From Kitasatospora sp. NBC_01250 (GTDB taxonomy: Bacteria > Actinomycetota > Actinomycetes > Streptomycetales > Streptomycetaceae), in NCBI RefSeq assembly GCF_036226465.1, contig NZ_CP108476.1, positions 3,162,001 through 3,226,000 of the forward strand: a stretch of 64,000 nt of DNA, in the 5' to 3' direction. Below the pieces are notes generated by a model. It saw only the letters and a program-made list of their open reading frames with translations, ran no database searches and was not told the origin of the DNA. Shown here one piece after another: positions 57,212-64,000 of the stretch. Position 1 is the first letter of the stretch; each line of letters opens with the position of its first letter. The position numbers were made by a program, and so were the translations under genes.

Positions 57212-60200
57212 GTGCAGACCCGTGTGTCCGCAGCCGCCGGGCGGCGATTGCGGCAGCAGCTCGAAGCCAGCCCGGTTCTGCGCGAGGTCCTGCAGCATCC
57301 CGCCGTCCATGTCACCCGTCGAGCCACCGCTCGCACCGCCCGCCTGGTCGCGCCGCGCACGGCGGACCGGCTGATCTCCGACCTGAAGGGCACCGAGCCG
57401 CTGCTCGCCGCCGTCCGGGCCGAGCGCGAGGCGCAGCCCACCGGACGCACCGTCAGCGGCACCGGCACGGCGCACCCCGAGGCGCTCTCGCACCGCAGGG
57501 CCGCGCTGCGGATCGCCGCCACCCTCTCGGCCGCCGCCGTGATCGGCGCGCTGGCCACCGCCGTCCCGGCCGGGGCGGCCACCGCACAGCCGGCGTCCTA
57601 CGCGGTCAGCAGCACTCCGGTGCCCACCCCGCTCGGCAGCCTGACCGACCCTCAGGTCTTCCCGCGCCCGCAGCAGCTCCAGCAGTCCGGCAAGCCGGTG
57701 ACGGTCCCCGCGGACGTGACCCTGGTGGCGGGCGCCCAGGCGGATCCGGGCGCGCTGGCGGCCGTGCGCGAGGTGCTGATCGAGGCGGGCGCCACCAGCC
57801 TGGTCACCCCGCTGGCCGCCGCCCCCACCCCCGCGCCCGGCTCGCTGGTGGTCTACGTCGGCGGCGCCGAGGAGCAGCCCGACCCGGCCGCCGCCCAGGT
57901 GCTGCAGACGCTCGGCGGCGGCGCCCCGGACGGGCTGCCGGACGGCGGCTACGCGCTGGCGACCGGTCAGCTGCCCACCCCGGGCGGCAGCTACGGCGCG
58001 GTGGTGCTCGCCGGCGTGGACGCCACCGGCACCTTCTACGCCGCGCAGAGCCTGCGCCAGCTGCTCACCGCCGTCCCGGCCGGCCAGGGCCAGGGGCCCG
58101 GCAGTTACGGCTTCCCCGGCCTGACGCTGCGCGACTGGCCCACCGGGTCACCGGTGCGCGGCACCGCCGAGAGCTTCTACGGCACCCCGTGGACCACCGC
58201 CCAGCGCCTCGACCTGCTCGACTTCCTGGGCCGGACCAAGCAGAACTTCTACCTCTACTCCCCCGGTGACGACCCGTACCGCCAGGACCTGTGGCGCGAC
58301 CCCTACCCCGCCGCGCAGCAGCACGACCTGCGCACGCTGGCCGAGCGGGCCAAGACCGACCACGTCACCCTCGGCTACGCGATCTCCCCCAGCCAGAACT
58401 TCTGCTACAGCTCGGGCAAGGACGTGGACGCGCTGGTGGCCAAGCTGTCGGCCATGCGCGACCTGGGCTTCGGCGCCTTCCAGCTGCAGTTCGACGACGT
58501 CAGCTACGACGAGTGGCACTGCTCGGCCGACGAGGACGAATTCGGCACCGGCCCGGCCGCCGCCGCCAAGGCGCAGGCCAAGCTGGCCGCGGCCGTGCAG
58601 CAGCGGCTGATCGACCAGCACCAGGACCTGGCCGCGCTCTCGATCGTCCCGACCGAGTTCCACCAGCAGGGCAGCAGCCCCTACCGCACCGCGCTGGCCG
58701 CCGCGCTGCCGAAGGCCGTCCAGGTGGCCTGGAGCGGAGTGGGGGTGATCCCGGGCAAGATCACGGCCGGTCAGACCACCGACACCGCGGCGCTCTTCGG
58801 CCACCCGCTGGTCACCATGGACAACTACCCGGTCAACGACTCGACCCCCGACCGGCTCTTCCTCGGCCCCTACACCGGGCGCGACCCCGAGGTGGCCGCC
58901 CGCTCGGCGATGCTGCTGACGGCGGGCATGCAGCAGGCCGCCGCCTCGCAGCTGCCGCTGGCCACCGCCGCGGACTACGCCTGGAACCCCACCGGCTACC
59001 GGTCCGACGCCTCCTGGCAGTACGCGCTGCGCACCCTGGCCGCCGAGACGGTGCCCGGCAGCGCGGCGGACGCGGGCACCGGACCGGCGCTGGCCGCGCT
59101 CACCGCGCTGGCGGGCAACAGCTCCTCCTCCCCGCTGTCCGCCCAGGAGTCCGGCTACCTGACCCCGCTGATCGACGCGTTCTGGGCAACCCTGCAGCCC
59201 ACCGGCGGCGGCAGCACCGACCTGGCCAGGCTCCAGCAGGCCGCCGACCCGCTGCGGGCCGCCTTCACCACCATGGCCGGCGCCCTGGACGCGCTGCGCG
59301 GCACCGACAACCAGGCGGGCCCCGGCATGGCCGGCAACACCCTGACCCAGGAGACCGGTCCGTGGCTGTCCAGGCTGGGCCTGTACGGACGGGCCGGCCA
59401 GGCGGCGCTGGACATGCTGCTGGCCCAGCACCGCGGCGACGGCGCGGCGGCCTGGCAGGCCAGGGTCAAGCTGCGCGCGCTGCGCACCCAGCTCGGCCAG
59501 GGTGCGGTCACCGTGGGCGCCGGGGTGCTCGACCCCTTCCTGGACCGGGCCACCCGGGCCGCCGACACCTGGTCGGGGGTGAGCGCGGGCAGCCTGACGC
59601 CGACCAGCACCATGGGCACCGCCGGCGACCACCCGCCGGCCCTGATGACCGACTCCTCGCCGGACACCTTCTACTGGAGCGCGGCCCCGCCGCAGCCCGG
59701 CGACGCCATCGGCGTGAACCTGGGCGACGGGCGTCCGGTGGGCAGCGTGACCGTCACCATGGGGTCGGCCGACAGCGCCGCCGCCGGGAGCGCCAGCGCC
59801 GACAGCGACACCGCCGCGGCGGTCGACGACTACCTGCACGACGGGGTGCTCGAGTACACCACCGGCGACGGCGTCTGGCACCAGCTGATGGCGGTGCACC
59901 AGCAGAAGACCGTCACCGCCCAGCTGCCCGGCGGCGCGGTGGTCAAGGCGATCCGGCTGCGCGCCACCAAGACGCAGCAGACGGCCGTCGCGGTGCGCGA
60001 CTTCAGCGTGACCGCACCAGGCAGCGCCCAGATCACCGTGGTCGGCGGGCCGCCCGCGGCGGCCGGCTCCTCGGCCTCCGCCGTGCTGGACGGCGACCCG
60101 GACACCGCCTACCGGGCGGCGTCCGCACCGACCGCCGCCGACGCCCCGCTCACCGTCGAGCTCGGCACGCTGCGCCCGCTGGACCGGCTCACCGTGCTGA

Positions 60201-61426
60201 CCGACCCGACCGTGAACGCCACCGCCACCGTCGCGGTGCGCAAGGAGGACGGCAGCTGGAGCGACATCGGCACCCTGCACCCCGGTTACAACGAGCTGCC
60301 GGCCGGCGGCCAGCAGGCCGACGCGGTGCGGCTGACCTGGCAGCCGGGCGGCGACGCGCCGGTGGTCAACCAGATCGTGCCCTGGTACGCGGACACCCCG
60401 GTGGCCCGCCTCTCGCTGGCCGACCAGTCGCTCGACGTGATCGCCGGAGCGACGGCGCCCGCGCAGACCCAGGCCGTGGTGGACGCGCTGCGCCCCGACG
60501 GCGCCACCGGGGAGATCCGGGCCGCGGCGCCCTCCGGGGTGGCCGGTATCACCGTCTCCCCCGCGCCCGCGCCCGGCCAGCCCGGCTCGCCGGTCGGCGT
60601 GCCGCGCGGCGGGCGGGCCAGCACCCCGGTGCAGATCACCGCGGCGGCCACCACCCCGCCGGGGACCTACCAGGTGCCGGTGGACTTCGTGGCCGGCTCG
60701 GCGACGATCGAGCAGACCCTGCGGGTGCACGTGGTGCCGCCGACCGGCGGCCCGGACCTGGCGCCGACCGCGACGGCGAGCTCCTCGGGCGACGAGGCGG
60801 CGAAGTTCCCGGCCTCGGCCGTCAACGACGGCAACCCGGCCACCCGCTGGTCCTCCCCCGCGGTGGACGACGCCTGGGTGCAGCTGAAGCTGCCGCAGGC
60901 CACCCACCTGGGCGAGGCGGTGCTGCACTGGCAGGACGCCTACGCCAGCGCCTACCAGTTGCAGAGCTCCCAGGACGGCGTCACCTGGACCACGGTGGCC
61001 ACCGTCACCAGTGGCCACGGCGGCACCGAGACCATCCGCTTCGACGCACCCGACGCGGTGTACCTGCGGATGCAGGGGGTCGGCCGGGCCACCAAGTACG
61101 GCTACTCGCTGTACGGGATCGAGCTGTACGCGGTCGCCGACCAGTCGGGCGGCACCGGCCCGGCGCCGACGGCGCCCCCGGTGGGCGTGCCGGTGCCGAC
61201 CCCGACGCCCAGCGGGGTGCCGAGCGCGCCGCCGAGCCCGGGCGGCGGGCTGCCGACGCCCCCGGTGGCGGTGCCCAGCCCGTCCACCGCTGCGCCCACG
61301 CCGTCCACCGCCCCGACGCCGACGCCCAGTGCGCAGCCCAGCGGCTCCCCGGCCCCGCAGCCCAGCGGTTCCCCGGGCGCGGGCCCCTCGCCGAGCCCGA
61401 GCGGGACGGCTGCTCAGCCGCACTGA
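57212..61426 (+). CDS. large secreted GH84-type beta-N-acetylglucosaminidase with F5/8C domain
   Basis: This 1404-residue protein has an unusual ~95-residue basic N-terminus, a signal or anchor helix at about 97-119 (then AGAATA), and a GH84 N-terminal domain (PRPQQLQQSGKPVTVP onward). The catalytic barrel starts at ESFYGTPWTTAQR near residue 324, with the Asp428-Asp429 pair in QFDDVSYDEW. Beta-sandwich domains follow, including a discoidin F5/8C fold at about 1185-1310, and a ~90-residue Pro/Ser/Thr tail. It likely cleaves GlcNAc-containing polymers outside the cell. GTG at 57212 follows AGGAGG. Confidence 0.88.
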   Translation: MQTRVSAAAGRRLRQQLEASPVLREVLQHPAVHVTRRATARTARLVAPRTADRLISDLKGTEPLLAAVRAEREAQPTGRTVSGTGTAHPEALSHRRAALRIAATLSAAAVIGALATAVPAGAATAQPASYAVSSTPVPTPLGSLTDPQVFPRPQQLQQSGKPVTVPADVTLVAGAQADPGALAAVREVLIEAGATSLVTPLAAAPTPAPGSLVVYVGGAEEQPDPAAAQVLQTLGGGAPDGLPDGGYALATGQLPTPGGSYGAVVLAGVDATGTFYAAQSLRQLLTAVPAGQGQGPGSYGFPGLTLRDWPTGSPVRGTAESFYGTPWTTAQRLDLLDFLGRTKQNFYLYSPGDDPYRQDLWRDPYPAAQQHDLRTLAERAKTDHVTLGYAISPSQNFCYSSGKDVDALVAKLSAMRDLGFGAFQLQFDDVSYDEWHCSADEDEFGTGPAAAAKAQAKLAAAVQQRLIDQHQDLAALSIVPTEFHQQGSSPYRTALAAALPKAVQVAWSGVGVIPGKITAGQTTDTAALFGHPLVTMDNYPVNDSTPDRLFLGPYTGRDPEVAARSAMLLTAGMQQAAASQLPLATAADYAWNPTGYRSDASWQYALRTLAAETVPGSAADAGTGPALAALTALAGNSSSSPLSAQESGYLTPLIDAFWATLQPTGGGSTDLARLQQAADPLRAAFTTMAGALDALRGTDNQAGPGMAGNTLTQETGPWLSRLGLYGRAGQAALDMLLAQHRGDGAAAWQARVKLRALRTQLGQGAVTVGAGVLDPFLDRATRAADTWSGVSAGSLTPTSTMGTAGDHPPALMTDSSPDTFYWSAAPPQPGDAIGVNLGDGRPVGSVTVTMGSADSAAAGSASADSDTAAAVDDYLHDGVLEYTTGDGVWHQLMAVHQQKTVTAQLPGGAVVKAIRLRATKTQQTAVAVRDFSVTAPGSAQITVVGGPPAAAGSSASAVLDGDPDTAYRAASAPTAADAPLTVELGTLRPLDRLTVLTDPTVNATATVAVRKEDGSWSDIGTLHPGYNELPAGGQQADAVRLTWQPGGDAPVVNQIVPWYADTPVARLSLADQSLDVIAGATAPAQTQAVVDALRPDGATGEIRAAAPSGVAGITVSPAPAPGQPGSPVGVPRGGRASTPVQITAAATTPPGTYQVPVDFVAGSATIEQTLRVHVVPPTGGPDLAPTATASSSGDEAAKFPASAVNDGNPATRWSSPAVDDAWVQLKLPQATHLGEAVLHWQDAYASAYQLQSSQDGVTWTTVATVTSGHGGTETIRFDAPDAVYLRMQGVGRATKYGYSLYGIELYAVADQSGGTGPAPTAPPVGVPVPTPTPSGVPSAPPSPGGGLPTPPVAVPSPSTAAPTPSTAPTPTPSAQPSGSPAPQPSGSPGAGPSPSPSGTAAQPH

Positions 61427-61452
61427 GCCGGCGGCGCTGGGCCCCGGTCAGG

Positions 61453-61517
61453 GGCCCGCCGCTGCCCCGGGACAGCGGCGGGCCGGTGGCGCGCTCGTCG
61501 ATGCGCGCCACCGGCCC
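61453..61517. terminator. tandem hairpins between convergent genes
   Basis: A 12-bp stem (61453-61464 with 61473-61484) and a perfect 15-bp stem (61480-61494 with 61503-61517) overlap slightly and are alternative folds. They separate the GH84-type gene and the HNH gene. Confidence 0.7.
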
Positions 61518-61543
61518 ATGAGGCACCGTTCGGCCCTCGCTGG

Positions 61544-62161
61544 TCAGGCGGTGAGTGCCTCCGGGTGCTCACCGCGGTGGACGGGACGGGACCGGCCCAG
61601 CGGAACCGGTGCTCCCGCGTGATCGGTATGGTCGTGGTGTTCGAAGTCACGGAACTGGTCCGTGCCGCCGTACGGCTCCAGGTAGGGCCGCCAGCGCGGG
61701 TCCTTGATCCCGGTTCCGATGATGCGCCAGGCGAGCCCGCTGGGCGGGGCCGGTGGTCGCTTCATCCGCCACCCGAGCTCGGTCAGGTGGCGATCGGCCT
61801 TCATGTGGTTGCAGCGGCGGCAGGCCGCCACCACGTTCTCCCAGCGGTGCTGCCCGCCGCGGCTGCGCGGGATCACGTGGTCGACGCTGGTAGCGGCGGC
61901 CCCGCAGTAGACGCAGCGCCCGTGGTCTCGGGCGAACAGAGCGCGGCGGGTGAGAGGGACGGGCCCGCAGAACGGCACCCGGACGAACCGGGTGAGCCGG
62001 ACCACGGAGGGCGCCGTAACGGCGCTGGTGGCGCTGTGCAGAGTGACACCCGAGTCCTCCAGGCTGACCGCCTTGTGGTTGAGGACGAGGATGAGGGCGC
62101 GGCGCGTCGATACGACGCCGAGTGGCTCGTAGGACGCGTTGAGGACCAGGACATGCGGCAC
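61544..62161 (-). CDS. HNH endonuclease family protein
   Basis: This 205-residue protein has an HNH zinc-finger nuclease core: RCVYCGAAATSVDHVIPRSRGG supplies the first Cys pair and catalytic His, ENVVAACRRCNHMK the Asn and second Cys pair. The N-terminal PHVLVLNASYEPLGVVSTRRA is conserved in a stand-alone actinobacterial group whose role is not established, and there is no methylase or restriction partner nearby. GTG at 62161 has AAGGAGG 6 nt upstream. Confidence 0.9.
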   Translation of the reverse strand: MPHVLVLNASYEPLGVVSTRRALILVLNHKAVSLEDSGVTLHSATSAVTAPSVVRLTRFVRVPFCGPVPLTRRALFARDHGRCVYCGAAATSVDHVIPRSRGGQHRWENVVAACRRCNHMKADRHLTELGWRMKRPPAPPSGLAWRIIGTGIKDPRWRPYLEPYGGTDQFRDFEHHDHTDHAGAPVPLGRSRPVHRGEHPEALTA

Positions 62162-62541
62162 GGATGCCTCCTTGGACGCCTGCGGCGCGTGGCTCGCGCC
62201 GGGACGAGCGGATGACCGCGCATCGCTGCGCGATCACCCCCAGTGTCGCCTTACGACTTTGTACGGCGCCACCACTACCGGGTAACGGCCCGAAGAGGCT
62301 TCGGTCATCGCCGGTCGTACTGATCTCTATGCCCAAGCGTGCGGCGCGCCGCACTCGAACGGTCCACCCGGCGCCGCTGAGCGGCCTACGAAGATCACCC
62401 GCCGGGACCCGCCGGTGGGGCGGGCGGCCGGCGGCGGGGGAAATCGGGGGCCCGCCCGGGCGCTAGGCTGAGTCGCACGGTCCGCGCGGGCGGCGTGTCC
62501 CGCGGGGCCGGCCGTGTGCCCGTCTGCAGGAAGGTTCCACC
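62162..62541. other. 380-nt divergent intergenic region
   Basis: The region separates the HNH gene and the MscS gene. TAGGCT at 62464-62469 is a possible -10 for mscS, with a leader of about 65 nt, and AGGAAGG precedes the GTG. I see no convincing gene or further motif. Confidence 0.5.
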
Positions 62542-63657
62542 GTGAGCTGGTCCGGTCTCCCGGCCCTTCTCTCCGCGGCCCCCAGTCCGCCCGCCGAGAC
62601 ACCCGTCCTGCGGCTGCCCACCAGCGCCAGCGACGTGTCGGACAGCACCCGGCAGGCGGCCTCCTGGCTCGACACCAACTGGCAGAGCTGGGTCGAGGGC
62701 GCGGTCCGGATCGTCATCATCGTGGTGCTCGCGCTGCTGCTCAGAGCCGCGGTGCGCAAGCTGATCTCGCAGTTCATACACCGTATGACCCGCGAACCGC
62801 AGGGTGACGAGGACGGGCCCAGCCGGCTGGGCGGACTGCTCGTCAACACCGAGCGGCGCCAGCAGCGCTCGGCCGCGATCGGCTCGGTGCTGCGCAGCGT
62901 GGCCTCGTTCACCATCATGGGCACCGCCGCGCTGATGGTGCTCTCGGCGCTCGGCATGGACCTCGCACCGCTGCTGGCCAGTGCCGGTGTGGCCGGTGTG
63001 GCGATCGGTTTCGGCGCCCGCAACCTGGTGACGGACTTCCTCTCCGGGGTCTTCATGATCATGGAGGACCAGTACGGCGTCGGGGACGAGATCGACACCG
63101 GCGTGGCCACCGGCACCGTGCTGGAGGTGGGCCTGCGGGTGACCAAGCTGCGCGGCGCGAACGGCGAGATCTGGTACATCCGCAACGGCGAGGTGAAGCG
63201 GATCGCCAACATGAGCCAGGGCTGGTCGACCGCCACCGTGGACGTCCAGGTGGGCTACCGGGAGCCGCTCGACCGGGTGACCGAGCTGATCCTGCAGACC
63301 GCCGAGCAGTTCGCCAAGGAAGCGCCCTGGGACGAGGTGCTCTGGGACCCGGTGGAGGTGCTGGGCGTGGAGTCCGTCGCCTCCGACACCGTCGTGCTGC
63401 GGGTGCAGGCCAGGACCATGCCGGGCAAGGCGGTCCTGGTCACCCGGGGTCTGCGCCAGCGGCTCAAGACCGCCTTCGACGACGCCGGCATCAAGCTGAA
63501 GGAGGAGGTCGCCGCGCCGATCCCCGCGCCGGCCGCCCCGGCGGACGCGCTGCCGCCCTCCGCGCTGGCCGACCCGGCCTCGGCCCGTTCGCTGGCCGCC
63601 CGGCCGATACCGGCGCCCACGCCGGAGGAGCAGCAGGCCTTCGGCAAGCTGCCCTAG
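62542..63657 (+). CDS. MscS-family mechanosensitive channel
   Basis: The 371-residue protein has three membrane helices (about 53-70, 112-136 and 141-165) and the pore-lining TM3 motif GVAGVAIGFGARNLVTDFLSGVFMIMEDQYGVGDEID. The MscS beta domain follows (VLEVGLRVTKLRGANGEIWYIRNGEV). Such channels release solutes on osmotic downshock. The C-terminus is an Ala/Pro-rich cytoplasmic tail. GTG at 62542 has AGGAAGG about 9 nt upstream. Confidence 0.93.
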   Translation: MSWSGLPALLSAAPSPPAETPVLRLPTSASDVSDSTRQAASWLDTNWQSWVEGAVRIVIIVVLALLLRAAVRKLISQFIHRMTREPQGDEDGPSRLGGLLVNTERRQQRSAAIGSVLRSVASFTIMGTAALMVLSALGMDLAPLLASAGVAGVAIGFGARNLVTDFLSGVFMIMEDQYGVGDEIDTGVATGTVLEVGLRVTKLRGANGEIWYIRNGEVKRIANMSQGWSTATVDVQVGYREPLDRVTELILQTAEQFAKEAPWDEVLWDPVEVLGVESVASDTVVLRVQARTMPGKAVLVTRGLRQRLKTAFDDAGIKLKEEVAAPIPAPAAPADALPPSALADPASARSLAARPIPAPTPEEQQAFGKLP

Positions 63658-63676
63658 CTGGCGCCCGCTCCGCCCA

Positions 63677-63710
63677 GCAGCCCCACGACCCACCCGGGTC
63701 GCGGGGCTGC
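63677..63710 (+). terminator. terminator after mscS
   Basis: A 14-bp stem with one A-C mismatch (63677-63691 with 63696-63710) closes a 4-nt loop and is followed by CGCGTTTTCC. Confidence 0.75.
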
Positions 63711-63752
63711 CGCGTTTTCCGCGGCCCAGGGTCGCGAGAGTCGCCGAAGTCA

Positions 63753-63795
63753 TTGACAGCCGGGGAGGAACTGTTAGTAAAGTTTCCAATCATCG
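63753..63795 (+). promoter_or_regulatory. promoter and possible operator of the terminal ROK gene
   Basis: TTGACA (63753-63758), a 16-nt spacer and TAGTAA (63775-63780) form a plausible vegetative promoter. GTTAGTAAAGTTTCC (63774-63788) around the -10 is imperfectly palindromic, like sites bound by ROK regulators in streptomycetes, and may be an autoregulatory operator. Confidence 0.5.
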
Positions 63796-63847
63796 GGAGC
63801 GCCACCACCCCCGCACCGACCACGGCCGATGGAGGAGGATCAAGCTC

Positions 63848-64000
63848 GTGACCGACACCACCAGCACCCCCCGCCCCGGCACTCCCAGCCGACTGCGAGC
63901 CATCAACGACCGGGCGGCGCTCGACCTCCTGCTTGAGCACGGCCCCCTGTCCCGGACCAGGATCGGGGCGCTGACCGGGCTCTCCAAGCCCACCGCCTCC
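63848..64000 (+). CDS. ROK-family regulator, N-terminal fragment (cut by window edge)
   Basis: Only 51 codons are present. They encode a basic Thr/Pro-rich start and a winged-helix segment, INDRAALDLLLEHGPLSRT then RIGALTGLSKPTAS, the usual N-terminal DNA-binding domain of ROK regulators. GTG at 63848 has GGAGGAGG about 8 nt upstream. The ROK sugar-sensing domain lies outside the window, so the ligand cannot be guessed. It is a second ROK protein, distinct in sequence from the Rok7B7-like one at 42-43 kb. Confidence 0.85.
   Translation, partial: MTDTTSTPRPGTPSRLRAINDRAALDLLLEHGPLSRTRIGALTGLSKPTAS

Noticed and set aside
62164..62466. 100-codon plus-strand open frame between the HNH and MscS genes
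   Set aside because: Composition is Arg/Pro/Gly-rich with no recognisable domain, it overlaps the HNH leader, and no ribosome-binding site precedes any start.

Overview
The window is about 70% G+C, uses many GTG and TTG starts, and has long overlapping shadow frames. Its gene content is that of a streptomycete: whiA, whiI, a Rok7B7-like regulator beside xylFGH, mycothiol-dependent and SPW-repeat proteins, and SigE-like sigma factors. I read it as linear-chromosome core sequence from Streptomyces or a close relative such as Kitasatospora. I found 52 protein genes, two of them cut by the window edges. I saw no tRNA, rRNA, CRISPR array or insertion sequence.

Region 1 (1-17.1 kb, mostly minus strand) carries glycolysis genes gap-pgk-tpiA, the cluster uvrC-rapZ-yvcK-whiA, a Rieske lipoprotein, uvrA, two plus-strand enzymes (a mycothiol-dependent isomerase-like protein and a metallo-beta-lactamase-fold hydrolase), terC under a probable manganese riboswitch, a TerD-like gene and uvrB. 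Region 2 (17.1-43.3 kb) has zapE and a divergent pyrimidine reductase, then murC behind a structured leader and msrB. Next come an anti-sigma/sigma pair and the heme operon hemE-hemG-hemQ of the coproporphyrin-dependent route. These are followed by DUF3000, whiI with a recognisable sigma-WhiG promoter, rnd, the beta-oxidation pair fadA-fadB, an SPW-repeat protein, a PMT-type glycosyltransferase, dxs, and xylFGH with a Rok7B7-type regulator. Region 3 (43.7-64 kb) has a beta-propeller membrane protein, pepN and a two-component system. The latter is divergent from a ferric-reductase-like protein, an FMN-binding protein and ApbE, and a VIT-type transporter follows. Then come malQ, a very large secreted GH84-type glycosidase, an HNH nuclease, an MscS channel and the start of a second ROK regulator.

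Most genes are housekeeping, so the interest lies in regulation and unusual domains. The best items are the terC leader, where the 3' strand of the aptamer can instead pair with the ribosome-binding site; an exact match to the Rok7B7 consensus over the xylF -35 region; a sigma-WhiG promoter and a collagen-like linker in whiI; a long-armed leader before murC; and an extracytoplasmic flavin electron-transfer locus (reductase, flavinylated carrier, ApbE) next to its own two-component system. Gene neighbourhoods that are far apart in S. coelicolor, as I remember its numbering, are joined here near 17.1 kb and 43.5 kb.
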